Below, in pieces: positions 16,545 through 24,583 of a stretch of DNA of 64,000 nucleotides. Position numbers and translations under genes: made by a program. The notes below the pieces were generated by a model. The model did no database searches, was not told the origin of the DNA, and saw nothing but the letters and a program-made list of their open reading frames with translations. Source of the DNA: Tumebacillus amylolyticus (GTDB lineage Bacteria; Bacillota; Bacilli; Tumebacillales; Tumebacillaceae); assembly GCF_016722965.1 (NCBI RefSeq), contig NZ_JAEQNB010000001.1, positions 496,001 through 560,000 on the forward strand, read 5' to 3'. The number at the start of each line of letters is the position of its first letter. Within the stretch, counting starts at the first letter, position 1.

Positions 16545-16633
16545 AGACATGTTTTCTGTAAAAAACTTCTGTACCTGAAGAGAAACCTCGGAATTCGTCT
16601 GAGGAAATTGATACATAAAAGGGGGACCACCTT

Positions 16634-17827
16634 ATGGCAAAACGTTACCTGTTTACCTCCGAGTCTGTCACTGAGGGCCATCCGGATAAGATCTGCGACC
16701 AGATCTCCGACTCCGTTCTGGACGCAATTTTTGCAAAAGATCCAAACGCGCGCGTCGCGTGCGAAACCTCCGTTACGACCGGTCTTGTTCTCGTAGCCGG
16801 CGAGATCACCACTTCCACCTACGTAGACATCCCGCGCATCGTTCGTGAAACCATCCGCGAGATCGGCTACACCCGTGCGAAGTACGGCTTCGACGCGGAT
16901 ACCTGTGCGGTTCTGACCTCCATCGACGAGCAGTCGGCCGACATCGCAATGGGCGTTGACAAAGCTCTCGAAGCTCGCGAAGGACAAATGTCCGACGAAG
17001 AGATCGAAGCGATCGGCGCAGGCGACCAAGGTCTGATGTTCGGCTTTGCTTGCAACGAAACCGAAGAGCTGATGCCGCTCCCGATTTCGCTCGCGCACAA
17101 ACTGTCCCGCCGCCTGACCGAAGTTCGCAAGAACGGCACGCTCCCGTACCTGCGTCCGGACGGCAAGACCCAAGTATCCGTTGAGTACGAAGGCGACAAA
17201 CCGGTTCGCATCGACACCATCGTCATCTCGACCCAGCATGCTGAAGAAGTGACCTTGGAGCAGATCAAAAAAGACCTGCACGAGCACGTCATCGCAGCTG
17301 TGATCCCGTCTGAACTCGTGGACGACGCGACCAAGTACTTCATCAACCCGACCGGCCGTTTCGTCATCGGCGGACCGCAAGGCGATGCAGGTCTGACCGG
17401 CCGTAAGATCATCGTTGACACCTACGGCGGCTACGCTCGCCACGGCGGCGGCGCGTTCTCCGGCAAGGATCCGACCAAAGTTGACCGTTCCGCAGCGTAT
17501 GCAGCTCGTTACGTGGCGAAGAACATCGTCGCGGCGGGTCTCGCAGACAAGTGCGAAGTGCAACTGGCGTACGCAATCGGCGTTGCACGTCCGGTTTCCG
17601 TCATGGTTGACACGTTCGGCACCGGCAAAGTAGCAGACGAAACGATCGTCGAACTCGTCGAGAAAAACTTCGACCTGCGTCCGGCTGGGATCATCAAGGA
17701 ACTCGATCTCCGTCGTCCGATCTACCGTCAAACCGCAGCATACGGCCACTTCGGCCGTCATGACATCGACCTCCCGTGGGAGCGCACCGACAAAGCAGAC
17801 ATTCTGCGTACAGGTGCGGGTCTCTAA
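16634..17827 (+). CDS. metK: S-adenosylmethionine synthetase
   Basis: 397 residues, full length for MetK. It forms AdoMet from methionine and ATP in the cytoplasm. The diagnostic stretches are [14 protein letters not shown] (His16 in the ATP-binding motif), [12 protein letters not shown] near 132-143, and the P-loop-like [19 protein letters not shown] near 277. The start ATG 16634 follows AGGGGGACC. Base use looks like that of a highly expressed gene. It is monocistronic between its own promoter and a strong terminator. Confidence 0.98.
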   Translation: MAKRYLFTSESVTEGHPDKICDQISDSVLDAIFAKDPNARVACETSVTTGLVLVAGEITTSTYVDIPRIVRETIREIGYTRAKYGFDADTCAVLTSIDEQSADIAMGVDKALEAREGQMSDEEIEAIGAGDQGLMFGFACNETEELMPLPISLAHKLSRRLTEVRKNGTLPYLRPDGKTQVSVEYEGDKPVRIDTIVISTQHAEEVTLEQIKKDLHEHVIAAVIPSELVDDATKYFINPTGRFVIGGPQGDAGLTGRKIIVDTYGGYARHGGGAFSGKDPTKVDRSAAYAARYVAKNIVAAGLADKCEVQLAYAIGVARPVSVMVDTFGTGKVADETIVELVEKNFDLRPAGIIKELDLRRPIYRQTAAYGHFGRHDIDLPWERTDKADILRTGAGL

Positions 17828-17840
17828 GACCGATCAAAAA

Positions 17841-17877
17841 AGCCCCTCGCCACTTCGGTGGCAGGGGGCTTTTTTTG
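17841..17877. terminator. Bidirectional terminator between metK and the minus-strand XRE-TPR gene
   Basis: AGCCCCTCGCCAC / GTGGCAGGGGGCT stem with a TTCG loop, with A-run before and T-run after, so it can serve both converging genes. Confidence 0.9.
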
Positions 17878-17897
17878 CTGCTTGCTCGTTTTCGTTG

Positions 17898-19142
17898 TTA
17901 CGCCGTGATCGCTTCGCCGTATTTGCTTTGGCGGAAGTTATCCCACTCTTCGTAGAGTTTGACGGAGAGGCTCATCGCTTCGATCAGGCCGACCGATTGG
18001 CCTTGTTTTTGGTAGAGGTGCAGCGAGTTGTTGAGGTGTTGGATCGCCGTCGGGAGATCGCGCTTGTGGCGGTACATGTCGGCGAGCATGTGGTGGGCGC
18101 GGGCCGTTTCCAACTCGTTGTGGCTGAACTTGCCAAGCGAGTTGTGCAGGCGTTCAATCGCCGCTTCGAGGTCGCCTTTGGCATGCAGAATCTGTGCGGC
18201 CTCAAGTTCCGTCAAGCCGAGGTTGTACAGGTCGCCGTCACGCAGGTAGTGTTCCATGCACTCCTCCAGAATCGTCAGCGCTTCCAACGCTTGGCCTTGC
18301 TTGCCCAACAGGACGCCAAGCGAACGCTTCACATCGGTTGCCAGCTTCATGTTGGTTTGGCTCTTGAAGATGATGTACGCTTGCTCGGAGAAGTACGCCG
18401 CTTTTTTGTAATCGTTGGAGTCGCGGTACGACAGGGAGAGGTTCAGGTACATCTGCCCGACTTCTTCCAGAGTGAGGAACGACTCGCGGGAGTCATACGC
18501 TTGTTGCAGGAATTGCAGCGACTCTTCCAGGTAGCCGAGTTTGTAGTAGGTGTTGCCAATCGACGTCAAGAGACGCGATTTGACGGCCGGGTCGATCTCG
18601 CTTTTGTTCAAGAGGTCGTACGCTTTGTGCCAGTGGTAGAGCGCGAGTTGGTACTGGCCGGATTGCTCGGCGATGTCGCCGAGGCGCTGCAAGATCGTGA
18701 CCTGCTGCGAAACGTCGCCGTTGTGAATCGCATTGGAGAGCAGTTTGTCGAGCGGCTCGCTCGCTTCCTCGAATTTGCCGAGTCGTTGGCAGCACTCCGA
18801 GAGCGTCATCTGGAACTCGTCCTGTTCCGTTCCATGCGTTTCCTGCAAGGTTTTGAGCAGAGAGTACGCTTTTTCATAGGACTCAGACGCCATCAGGGCT
18901 TTTGCCAGCGTGTAGGAAGAGCGTTGACGCTTGGACGCATCGGTGTCGCTTACGAAGAATTCAATCGGCTTGTTCAGGCGCTCAGACAGCGATTGCAACA
19001 CTTGATAGGAAGGGAATGCTTTGCCGTTCTCAATCTGGCAAATCATGCTGGAAGTGACGATTCCTTGTGCAAGTTCGTTTTGCGTCAGGCTCAATTCTTT
19101 GCGGGCTTGGCGGATGCGTTGACCTAAAGACGTATTGTTCAT
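17898..19142 (-). CDS. XRE-family HTH + TPR regulator (RRNPP-like), no adjacent peptide gene
   Basis: 414 residues on the minus strand, ATG at 19142, with AAGGAGG upstream. An XRE helix-turn-helix spans about residues 9-63 (GQRIRQARKELSLTQNELA ... CQIENGKAFPSYQVLQ). TPR repeats run to the end. The architecture and length match the regulator at 4022-5308, and the HTH sequences are visibly related, so the two are paralogues. Only about 20 bases lie between its stop and the shared terminator, so there is no peptide gene downstream. It may sense a peptide encoded elsewhere, or share one. Confidence 0.85.
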   Translation of the reverse strand: MNNTSLGQRIRQARKELSLTQNELAQGIVTSSMICQIENGKAFPSYQVLQSLSERLNKPIEFFVSDTDASKRQRSSYTLAKALMASESYEKAYSLLKTLQETHGTEQDEFQMTLSECCQRLGKFEEASEPLDKLLSNAIHNGDVSQQVTILQRLGDIAEQSGQYQLALYHWHKAYDLLNKSEIDPAVKSRLLTSIGNTYYKLGYLEESLQFLQQAYDSRESFLTLEEVGQMYLNLSLSYRDSNDYKKAAYFSEQAYIIFKSQTNMKLATDVKRSLGVLLGKQGQALEALTILEECMEHYLRDGDLYNLGLTELEAAQILHAKGDLEAAIERLHNSLGKFSHNELETARAHHMLADMYRHKRDLPTAIQHLNNSLHLYQKQGQSVGLIEAMSLSVKLYEEWDNFRQSKYGEAITA

Positions 19143-19578
19143 AGGGGTAAGCCTCCTTTATTTGATCGGGATTCGGATCGAAGATTTGATAAGTTTATGG
19201 TAGCAATACCCTTATTTAAAATCAAAGTTAAGAGTCGTTCTGAGGCGATAACCACCTCCTCACGCCTTGTTTTCGCGCCCATTCGCTTGTTTTTATGTAG
19301 CTGTTGGTTGAATTTCTCAAAAAATTAAGGTGTTTTTGTCGAATGTCCACGTATTCTTAACAGACTACGTCGAAGGACAAAACTTTTTTTTGAGATTCCT
19401 CAAGTTTGACCCCCAGACCCTCTCCCAAACGTGCGTATTACTATGGCATATCACCCTTACCCCATTGCTTGGGGGCGCGGACGACCCATCTGCGCCCCCC
19501 TTTTTTATTTTTGCAGGATTTTCGACAAGATGTATGGAATATCATTGCTATAGACTGTCCAAAGCGGGGTAATAGACT
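19143..19578. other. 436-base intergenic region between XRE-TPR gene and degS
   Basis: AT-rich and without a convincing gene. The left end holds the upstream region of the minus-strand regulator. The right end holds the GCGGGG ribosome binding site of degS. A strong terminator at 19471-19507 faces the plus strand although no upstream plus-strand gene is visible. An 80-codon open frame across it (19330-19572) has no ribosome binding site and reads through the terminator, so I do not count it. Confidence 0.6.
19471..19507 (+). terminator. Orphan terminator-like hairpin upstream of degS
   Basis: GGGGGCGC / GCGCCCCCC stem with a 13-base loop, followed by TTTTTT. It could end a small RNA or attenuate degSU transcription. 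Confidence 0.75.
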
Positions 19579-20727
19579 GTGCCGATTGAAGTAGATGCGA
19601 AGGTATTGGATGCCGCCATCAACGGGACCCTGCAAGCTATCGAGGACGGCAAGAACCAAGTCTTCGAGATCGCGGAGAGCGCCCGCAAAGAAGAGAAAGC
19701 GATGCGCGAGGATGCCCTGGTGATTCAACGCCAAGTGGCGGAGACCATCCGTGAAGTGGAGCGTTTGGAACGGGCCTCAACGATGGCGCGTCACAAATTA
19801 GTAGAAGTCAGCCGCGAATTCGAGCGTTATTCGGAAGCGGAGATCAAACAAGCGTACGACGATGCCCACAAGATCCAGACTCAAGTCTTGGTCACCCGCG
19901 AGCGCGAGCAGAACCTGCGCACCCGCCGCGACGACCTCGACCGCCGACTGCGCAATTTGGAACAAACCATTGCGCGGGCGGAAGCGCTGATCACCCAGTT
20001 GGGCGTAGCGTTTTCCTATCTATCCGGAGATTTGCTGCAGATTGGCAACGTCTTGAAGAACGTCGAGCAACGCCGCTTCCTCGGCATCCGCGTCATTCAA
20101 GCGCAAGAGGAGGAACGCAAGCGCGTCGCCCGCGAAATTCACGACGGGCCGGCGCAAACGATGGCCAACGTCGTGTTGCGTGCCGAAATCTGCGAGAAGA
20201 TGCTGGACCGCGATGTGGAGAAAGTCCGCAGCGAGCTGCGTGAACTCAAAGACAGCGTGCGCGTCTCGCTCTCTGAAGTGCGCCAGATCATCTTCGACCT
20301 GCGTCCGATGGCGTTGGACGATCTGGGCTTGGTGCCGACGTTGCGCCGCTATCTCGCCGATTTTCAAGACAAGCACAAGATCCTGACCGAACTCAAAGTG
20401 TTCGGGCGGGAGAAGCGCTTTAACAACCCCTTGGAAGTGGCGGTCTTCCGCTCGATCCAAGAAGCGCTGAACAACATCTGGAAGCATGCAAAAGCGCAGA
20501 CGGCGACCGTCCGCTTGGAGCTGACGGACAAGCAAGTCAACGTGCATATAGAGGATGACGGAGTCGGTTTCGATGCAAGCGAAGCCACTTCCGGCCCCGA
20601 GGGCGGTCACTTCGGACTGCTCGGGATCAAAGAACGCATCCAGTTGCTCGACGGCAAACTGGAGATCAAGTCAAGTCGAGGAAAAGGCACGAAGGTGATT
20701 CTCTCGCTGCCGATCACAGATGAATGA
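19579..20727 (+). CDS. degS: Sensor histidine kinase DegS
   Basis: 382 residues from GTG 19579, GCGGGG 9 bases before. There is no membrane segment. A long coiled-coil sensory region (about 20-165) is followed by the HisKA_3 helix with EEERKRVAREIHDGPAQT (phosphorylated His188). A HATPase domain follows with EALNNIWKHA, DDGVGFD and GLLGIKER. This matches cytoplasmic DegS, which phosphorylates DegU to control motility, exoenzymes, competence and biofilm genes. degU follows 16 bases after the stop. Confidence 0.95.
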   Translation: MPIEVDAKVLDAAINGTLQAIEDGKNQVFEIAESARKEEKAMREDALVIQRQVAETIREVERLERASTMARHKLVEVSREFERYSEAEIKQAYDDAHKIQTQVLVTREREQNLRTRRDDLDRRLRNLEQTIARAEALITQLGVAFSYLSGDLLQIGNVLKNVEQRRFLGIRVIQAQEEERKRVAREIHDGPAQTMANVVLRAEICEKMLDRDVEKVRSELRELKDSVRVSLSEVRQIIFDLRPMALDDLGLVPTLRRYLADFQDKHKILTELKVFGREKRFNNPLEVAVFRSIQEALNNIWKHAKAQTATVRLELTDKQVNVHIEDDGVGFDASEATSGPEGGHFGLLGIKERIQLLDGKLEIKSSRGKGTKVILSLPITDE

Positions 20728-20743
20728 GGAGGCTGAGCCCTAG

Positions 20744-21436
20744 ATGCAGAAAGAAAAAATCCGACTGCTCTTAGCGGATGACCACACGCTGTTTCGGCAA
20801 GGTTTGCGCCGGATCTTTGAACTAGAGGATGACATGGACATCGTCGGCGAATGCCAAGACGGCGAATTGGCCGTCTCCAAATCGCTTGACCTGCGCCCGG
20901 ATGTGGTGCTGATGGACATCAACATGCCGAAGAAGACCGGAGTCGAAGCGACGCGTGACATCAAGCTTCAAGAAGAAGGGATCAAGATCCTGATCCTCTC
21001 CATTCACGATGACGAAGCGTACATCTTCGAGACGATCCGCGCCGGCGCGAACGGGTACTTATTGAAAGACGTGGAATCGAATACGCTGGTGGAAGCGGTG
21101 CGCCAAGTGGCGAGCGGTTCTTCGTTCATCCACCCGCAAGTGACGACGAAATTGCTCGACGAATTCAAGCGTCTGTCCAACCAAGTGTACGACGGCGACT
21201 ATGAACCGAACGAGCCGACGTTGTCTCTGGAATGGCAGGACATCTTGACCCAGCGCGAGATGGAAATTCTCAAGCTGATGGCGGAAGGCAAAAGCAACCG
21301 CACCATCGGCGAAGTGCTGTTCATCTCGGAGAAAACGGTCAAGAACCATGTTTCGAGCATCCTCGGCAAACTCGGCGTCGACGACCGCACCCAAGCGGTG
21401 ATCACGGCGGCCAAGCGTAGCTGGGTCAAATTGTAA
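20744..21436 (+). CDS. degU: Response regulator DegU
   Basis: 230 residues. The receiver domain has ADDH at 11-14, phosphoacceptor Asp58 in LMDINMP, and the conserved Lys in LLKD. A LuxR-type helix-turn-helix covers about 160-225, with LTQREMEILKLMAEGKSNRTIGEVLFISEKTVKNHVSSIL. Together with DegS it forms the DegS/DegU two-component system. The linker between domains is typical for DegU. Its own flagellar and exoprotein targets are probably in this window but were not mapped. Confidence 0.96.
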   Translation: MQKEKIRLLLADDHTLFRQGLRRIFELEDDMDIVGECQDGELAVSKSLDLRPDVVLMDINMPKKTGVEATRDIKLQEEGIKILILSIHDDEAYIFETIRAGANGYLLKDVESNTLVEAVRQVASGSSFIHPQVTTKLLDEFKRLSNQVYDGDYEPNEPTLSLEWQDILTQREMEILKLMAEGKSNRTIGEVLFISEKTVKNHVSSILGKLGVDDRTQAVITAAKRSWVKL

Positions 21437-21515
21437 GATAATTTCGCATTTGTTCGTACACGTTGGATAAGCGGGGCAGCATATCTTGATACCATCCACG
21501 GAGGAGGTGTTGAGA

Positions 21516-21953
21516 GTGCTCGCCCTTTTTATCTGGGGATTTGCGTTGTACGGATTCTGCGTGATGCTCTGGCGTTTGTTTCGTTTTCTCATGTCGAAGA
21601 GTCGGCGGGGAGTTCCGGTAACGGCGGTGATGATCGTCCAGGAGGGGGCCTCTTACATGGAAGGCATCCTCCGAACGCTGACAACCGCTGAACCGTTCGT
21701 CGGACGCGAGTTGGAAATTGTCGTGATCGACTGCGGTTCCCATGACGAGACGGTGCGGATCGTGGAGGGAATTTCCCGACGCCGACCGAGCATTCGCTTG
21801 GTCCATGCGCACGGCGACCCCTATGCCGCGATGTTGCCGTGGCTTTCCCGCAGCAATCGTCATGTGCCGTGCATCTTCGATTTGCGAGGCCGCGTGTCGC
21901 CGCGAGAAGTCGTACCGACCCTGGCCGGCTTTTGGAGCGAATTGGGTCTTTAG
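21516..21953 (+). CDS. Membrane-anchored GT2-like (glycosyltransferase family A-fold) short protein
   Basis: 145 residues from GTG 21516, with GGAGGAGG 8 bases upstream. It has one N-terminal membrane helix (about 1-20), then a beta-alpha segment resembling the N-terminal half of a family-2 glycosyltransferase (VTAVMIVQEGASYMEGILRTL ... LEIVVIDCGSHDETVRIVEG). The DxD region and catalytic base of a full enzyme are not obvious, so it may be a truncated or non-enzymatic relative. It sits 79 bases after degU and may be co-transcribed with degSU. Function unknown. Confidence 0.65.
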   Translation: MLALFIWGFALYGFCVMLWRLFRFLMSKSRRGVPVTAVMIVQEGASYMEGILRTLTTAEPFVGRELEIVVIDCGSHDETVRIVEGISRRRPSIRLVHAHGDPYAAMLPWLSRSNRHVPCIFDLRGRVSPREVVPTLAGFWSELGL

Positions 21954-21980
21954 TCTCATGCGAACAAACAGTAGCCGTCA

Positions 21981-21986
21981 TATAAT
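21981..21986 (+). promoter_or_regulatory. -10 element (TATAAT) ahead of the second c-di-GMP riboswitch
   Basis: A perfect TATAAT 17 bases before the aptamer; the -35 (around 21958) is poor. Confidence 0.45.
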
Positions 21987-22002
21987 GAAATCAGATGATG
22001 AG

Positions 22003-22103
22003 TCAATCAATAAAGGCAAACCCGTCGAAAGCCGGGGACGCAAAGCCATGGGTCTAACACCGAGTCTCCCTAACTCGGTCATGATTGCCAGGTTGCTGAT
22101 TGA
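22003..22103 (+). ncRNA. Cyclic di-GMP-I riboswitch (GEMM motif), second copy
   Basis: P1 TCAATCA / TGATTGA encloses the conserved core: AAAGGCAAACC, a CGAAAG loop hairpin, GGGGACGCAAAGCC, a long second helix and GCCAGGTTGC. The expression platform holds a GCGGACCA/TGGTCTGC hairpin and then a terminator. The first convincing gene downstream is the GGDEF-EAL protein at 22615, but two more hairpins intervene. Confidence 0.92.
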
Positions 22104-22138
22104 TACGGTTGCGGACCACTACCCCATGGTCTGCTAAG

Positions 22139-22175
22139 TATCCTCTTTCGGCAACGCGCGGAAGAGGGTATTTTT
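22139..22175 (+). terminator. Terminator in the riboswitch expression platform
   Basis: TATCCTCTTTC / GGAAGAGGGTA stem followed by TTTTT, 36 bases after the aptamer. Confidence 0.8.
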
Positions 22176-22247
22176 ATACTCAGCGTTTGACTCATCCGGT
22201 AGCATTCTCTCATTTTTTTCCCTTTTTGTAATCCCCCTACCCCCCAC

Positions 22248-22305
22248 AACGAAGAGAGACCTTGCAGGGCCCCCAACCCGCATGTGTCTCTCTTCGTTTT
22301 TTTGT
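22248..22305 (+). terminator. Second strong terminator in the 22-kb intergenic region
   Basis: Perfect 13-base stem AACGAAGAGAGAC / GTCTCTCTTCGTT, a 25-base loop, then seven T. Confidence 0.85.
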
Positions 22306-22339
22306 GGGTTTTTTTGCGTTTTCTGCCCCTTGTGCGCAC

Positions 22340-22374
22340 AAAAAAAGGGCCTCTTCTGCCAGCAGAAGGGGCCC
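22340..22374 (-). terminator. Hairpin that reads as a minus-strand terminator
   Basis: A 12-base stem with a CCAG loop (22347-22374) has an A-run on its left, so the T-run lies on the minus strand. No minus-strand gene is evident to its right. Confidence 0.55.
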
Positions 22375-22386
22375 AATCGTGTTTCG

Positions 22387-22469
22387 AAGGAGGTCAGGAA
22401 ATGAAAAAGTGACTCACCACAATGGTTGTCGTCCGTAGTGAAGTATATGCAGGCGATGCACCAAAGTGA
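22387..22469 (+). pseudogene. Tiny ORF remnant with a perfect ribosome binding site (MKK-stop)
   Basis: AAGGAGG at 22387-22393 sits 7 bases before ATG 22401, but the frame reads Met-Lys-Lys-TGA. Continuing in frame past the TGA gives 18 more codons to another stop at 22467. Shifting +1 after AAG gives a 29-codon frame ending near 22500. It could be a decayed small-peptide gene, a start-stop regulatory element, or chance. No homologue is recognised. Confidence 0.3.
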
Positions 22470-22614
22470 CCTATATTGTCAGAATTGGCAGTTTGATTAA
22501 AATACGGTGTGGAAGGAATAAATCGCCTGTTGTACAATAGAAGATATCGGGTCAAATTTAGGACATGAGTCGGGGTTATACAGGGCAAACCGTCAATTTA
22601 AATGGGGGATGAGA

Positions 22615-24411
22615 ATGCACGAGAAAAAACAAGCATCCAAGCGTCGTTCGCGTGGTGTCATCGTCAAGCCCCTGTTGCTGGGGAGTTTGCTATCTTTTGC
22701 GATCGTCTCTGCCGTCGTGCTTCTGTTGGAGCAGGGCAGATCACATACTCTCTTCGGCCTGCCTTGGGGGGCGCCGAACGGAGAGAACATTGCACTGCGG
22801 GCGTTGATCATCAACGCCATTCAATTGGGGCTCGTCTGCTTCGGTCTGTTGTTCCGCGGCTACGATGTGATCTCCAGAGCGTTTCGCCGACGGATCAACG
22901 CGGTCTACACCGTGATGCTGGGACTTTCCTACGGCGCGCTGGTCTTGAAGTACTTCAATTCCACCACGATCAACGCCATCGAGCAAATCTTCGGCGTGGT
23001 CGGGATCGTCGGCATCCCGGCGACGCTCTATGCGTTGTATTTGCTCGTCATCGTCTACCGCCGCGTCGAGAATCGCCTCGAGGACGCCCAAGAACTGTCC
23101 GTCAAATACTACAACCAATTGATCACCGATTCGCTGACCGGCTTGCCGAACCGCATCCTGTTTCAAGACCAACTGACCGCCAAACTTGCCGAGGTGCAGA
23201 AAAAACGCAAGAAACTCGCCGTGTTGTTTCTCGACCTTGACCGTTTCAAGTTCATCAACGACACGCTCGGGCATCGCGTGGGCGATCTGCTTTTACAGGG
23301 AGTCGTGGAACGGTTGCAGCGTGTGATGAGAAGGGACGAGACGCTCTATCGTCTGGGCGGCGACGAGTTCATCCTCGTCACGGAGTGCGAGCAGAAGTCG
23401 GACGGGCTCGAGCGGGCGAACGCTCTGTTGCACCATATGGAAGACCCGTTCGAGATCGACGACCACGAATTGTTCATCACGACCTCCATCGGGCTCTCGT
23501 GGTACCCGGATGACGGCGAAGACATGGAGACGCTGTTCAAAAACGCCGACATGGCGATGTATCGCGCCAAAGACCACGGCCGCAACAACGTCCAGCAGTA
23601 CGAATCGGTCATGAACGTCCATGCGGTCGAACGCTTGCAGTTGGAGAAAGACTTGCGCAAAGCGATCGAGCGCGAGGAATTCCGCGTCTTCTACCAACCG
23701 CAGATCGACATCGACAGCGGTCGGATGATCGGGATGGAAGCGCTGGTGCGCTGGCAGCATCCGGAGCGCGGCATGGTCTCCCCCGGTCTGTTCATCCCGC
23801 TCGCCGAAGAGACGAACTTGATCGTCCCGATCGGCGAGTGGGTCATGCGCACCGCCTGCGTGCAGACCAAGCGCTGGCACGATGCCGGATTCCCGCATAT
23901 CCGCGTCTCGATCAACCTGTCCGCGCACCAGTTCACCCAGCCGTCGCTGGTTTCCAAAGTGCGCACGATCTTGGAAGAGACGGGCATCGAACCGAAGTAC
24001 GTGGACCTCGAAATCACCGAGAGCATCACGATGACCAACGTCGACAAAGCGATCTCCACCATGTCGGAGCTGACCGGACTTGGCATCCAGATCTCCATCG
24101 ACGACTTCGGGACGGGGTATTCGTCGCTTTCGTATCTCAAGAAATTCCCGATCCACACGCTGAAAATCGACCAGTCCTTCGTCCGCGACATCCCGCAGAA
24201 CTCCGATGACGCGGCGATTGCCACAGCGGTCATCGCGATGGCACACTCGTTGAACCTCAACGTCATCGCCGAGGGCGTGGAGACGGAGGAACAGTTGGAG
24301 TTCCTGCGCGAGCGCAACTGCAACGAATACCAAGGCTATCTCTGCTCACGTCCGCTCCCGCCGCATGAGTTCGAAGAATTGCTGGCCAATGAATTGCAAA
24401 TGAGAACCTGA
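22615..24411 (+). CDS. GGDEF-EAL c-di-GMP cyclase/phosphodiesterase, membrane bound
   Basis: ATG 22615 is preferred over 22609 because GGGGG (22604-22608) then has a 6-base gap. 598 residues: three N-terminal membrane helices (about 15-145), then a GGDEF domain with intact YRLGGDEF near 244-251, and an EAL domain with GMEALVRWQHP, DLEITES, SIDDFGTGYSSL, LKIDQSFV and AEGVETEEQ, so all phosphodiesterase residues appear present. The inhibitory-site position reads RRDE rather than RxxD, so product inhibition may be lost. It lies downstream of a c-di-GMP riboswitch, which suggests feedback, but several terminators separate them. Net activity cannot be told. Confidence 0.93.
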   Translation: MHEKKQASKRRSRGVIVKPLLLGSLLSFAIVSAVVLLLEQGRSHTLFGLPWGAPNGENIALRALIINAIQLGLVCFGLLFRGYDVISRAFRRRINAVYTVMLGLSYGALVLKYFNSTTINAIEQIFGVVGIVGIPATLYALYLLVIVYRRVENRLEDAQELSVKYYNQLITDSLTGLPNRILFQDQLTAKLAEVQKKRKKLAVLFLDLDRFKFINDTLGHRVGDLLLQGVVERLQRVMRRDETLYRLGGDEFILVTECEQKSDGLERANALLHHMEDPFEIDDHELFITTSIGLSWYPDDGEDMETLFKNADMAMYRAKDHGRNNVQQYESVMNVHAVERLQLEKDLRKAIEREEFRVFYQPQIDIDSGRMIGMEALVRWQHPERGMVSPGLFIPLAEETNLIVPIGEWVMRTACVQTKRWHDAGFPHIRVSINLSAHQFTQPSLVSKVRTILEETGIEPKYVDLEITESITMTNVDKAISTMSELTGLGIQISIDDFGTGYSSLSYLKKFPIHTLKIDQSFVRDIPQNSDDAAIATAVIAMAHSLNLNVIAEGVETEEQLEFLRERNCNEYQGYLCSRPLPPHEFEELLANELQMRT

Positions 24412-24440
24412 TCCGCCTGTGCGGGTCGGGTTCTTTTTTT
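24404..24440 (+). terminator. Terminator after the GGDEF-EAL gene
   Basis: AACCtGATCCGC / GCGGGTCgGGTT imperfect stem followed by seven T. Confidence 0.75.
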
Positions 24441-24452
24441 GTGTGTGCGCGG

Positions 24453-24491
24453 TTTACAATCCCTTAACGAAGAAGCGGAACTAGATTTACG
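24453..24491 (+). promoter_or_regulatory. Putative Pho box upstream of pstS
   Basis: TTTACA (24453), TTAACG (24464) and TTTACG (24486) lie on an exact 11-base register, with a degenerate repeat at 24475. PhoP binding sites in Bacillus are TT(A/T/C)ACA repeats with 5-base spacers, so this fits. It is 93 bases before pstS. Confidence 0.65.
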
Positions 24492-24583
24492 TTCGGCTGA
24501 TAGGATTAGACCTGTAAGACAGTGATCAAACACATCCTATGTGAAAACATTTCAAATGCAATGCATCTAAAGGGGGACTTTCA

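Noticed and set aside
16545..16633. Possible S-box (SAM) riboswitch before metK
   Set aside because: The 90-base leader is too short and lacks the S-box core.
19330..19572. 80-codon plus-strand open frame upstream of degS
   Set aside because: No ribosome binding site, passes through a strong terminator, and shows no protein-like pattern.
21742..22137. 131-codon frame across the second riboswitch
   Set aside because: It overlaps the GT2-like gene in another frame and translates the structured aptamer; no ribosome binding site.
22401..22412. Selenocysteine or programmed frameshift at the MKK-TGA site
   Set aside because: No SECIS-like hairpin or canonical slippery heptamer; decay or chance is simpler.
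22581..22600. GGGCAAACCGTC resembling the 5' part of a GEMM riboswitch
   Set aside because: The essential GACGCAAAGCC segment and the second helix are missing, so it is not a third aptamer.
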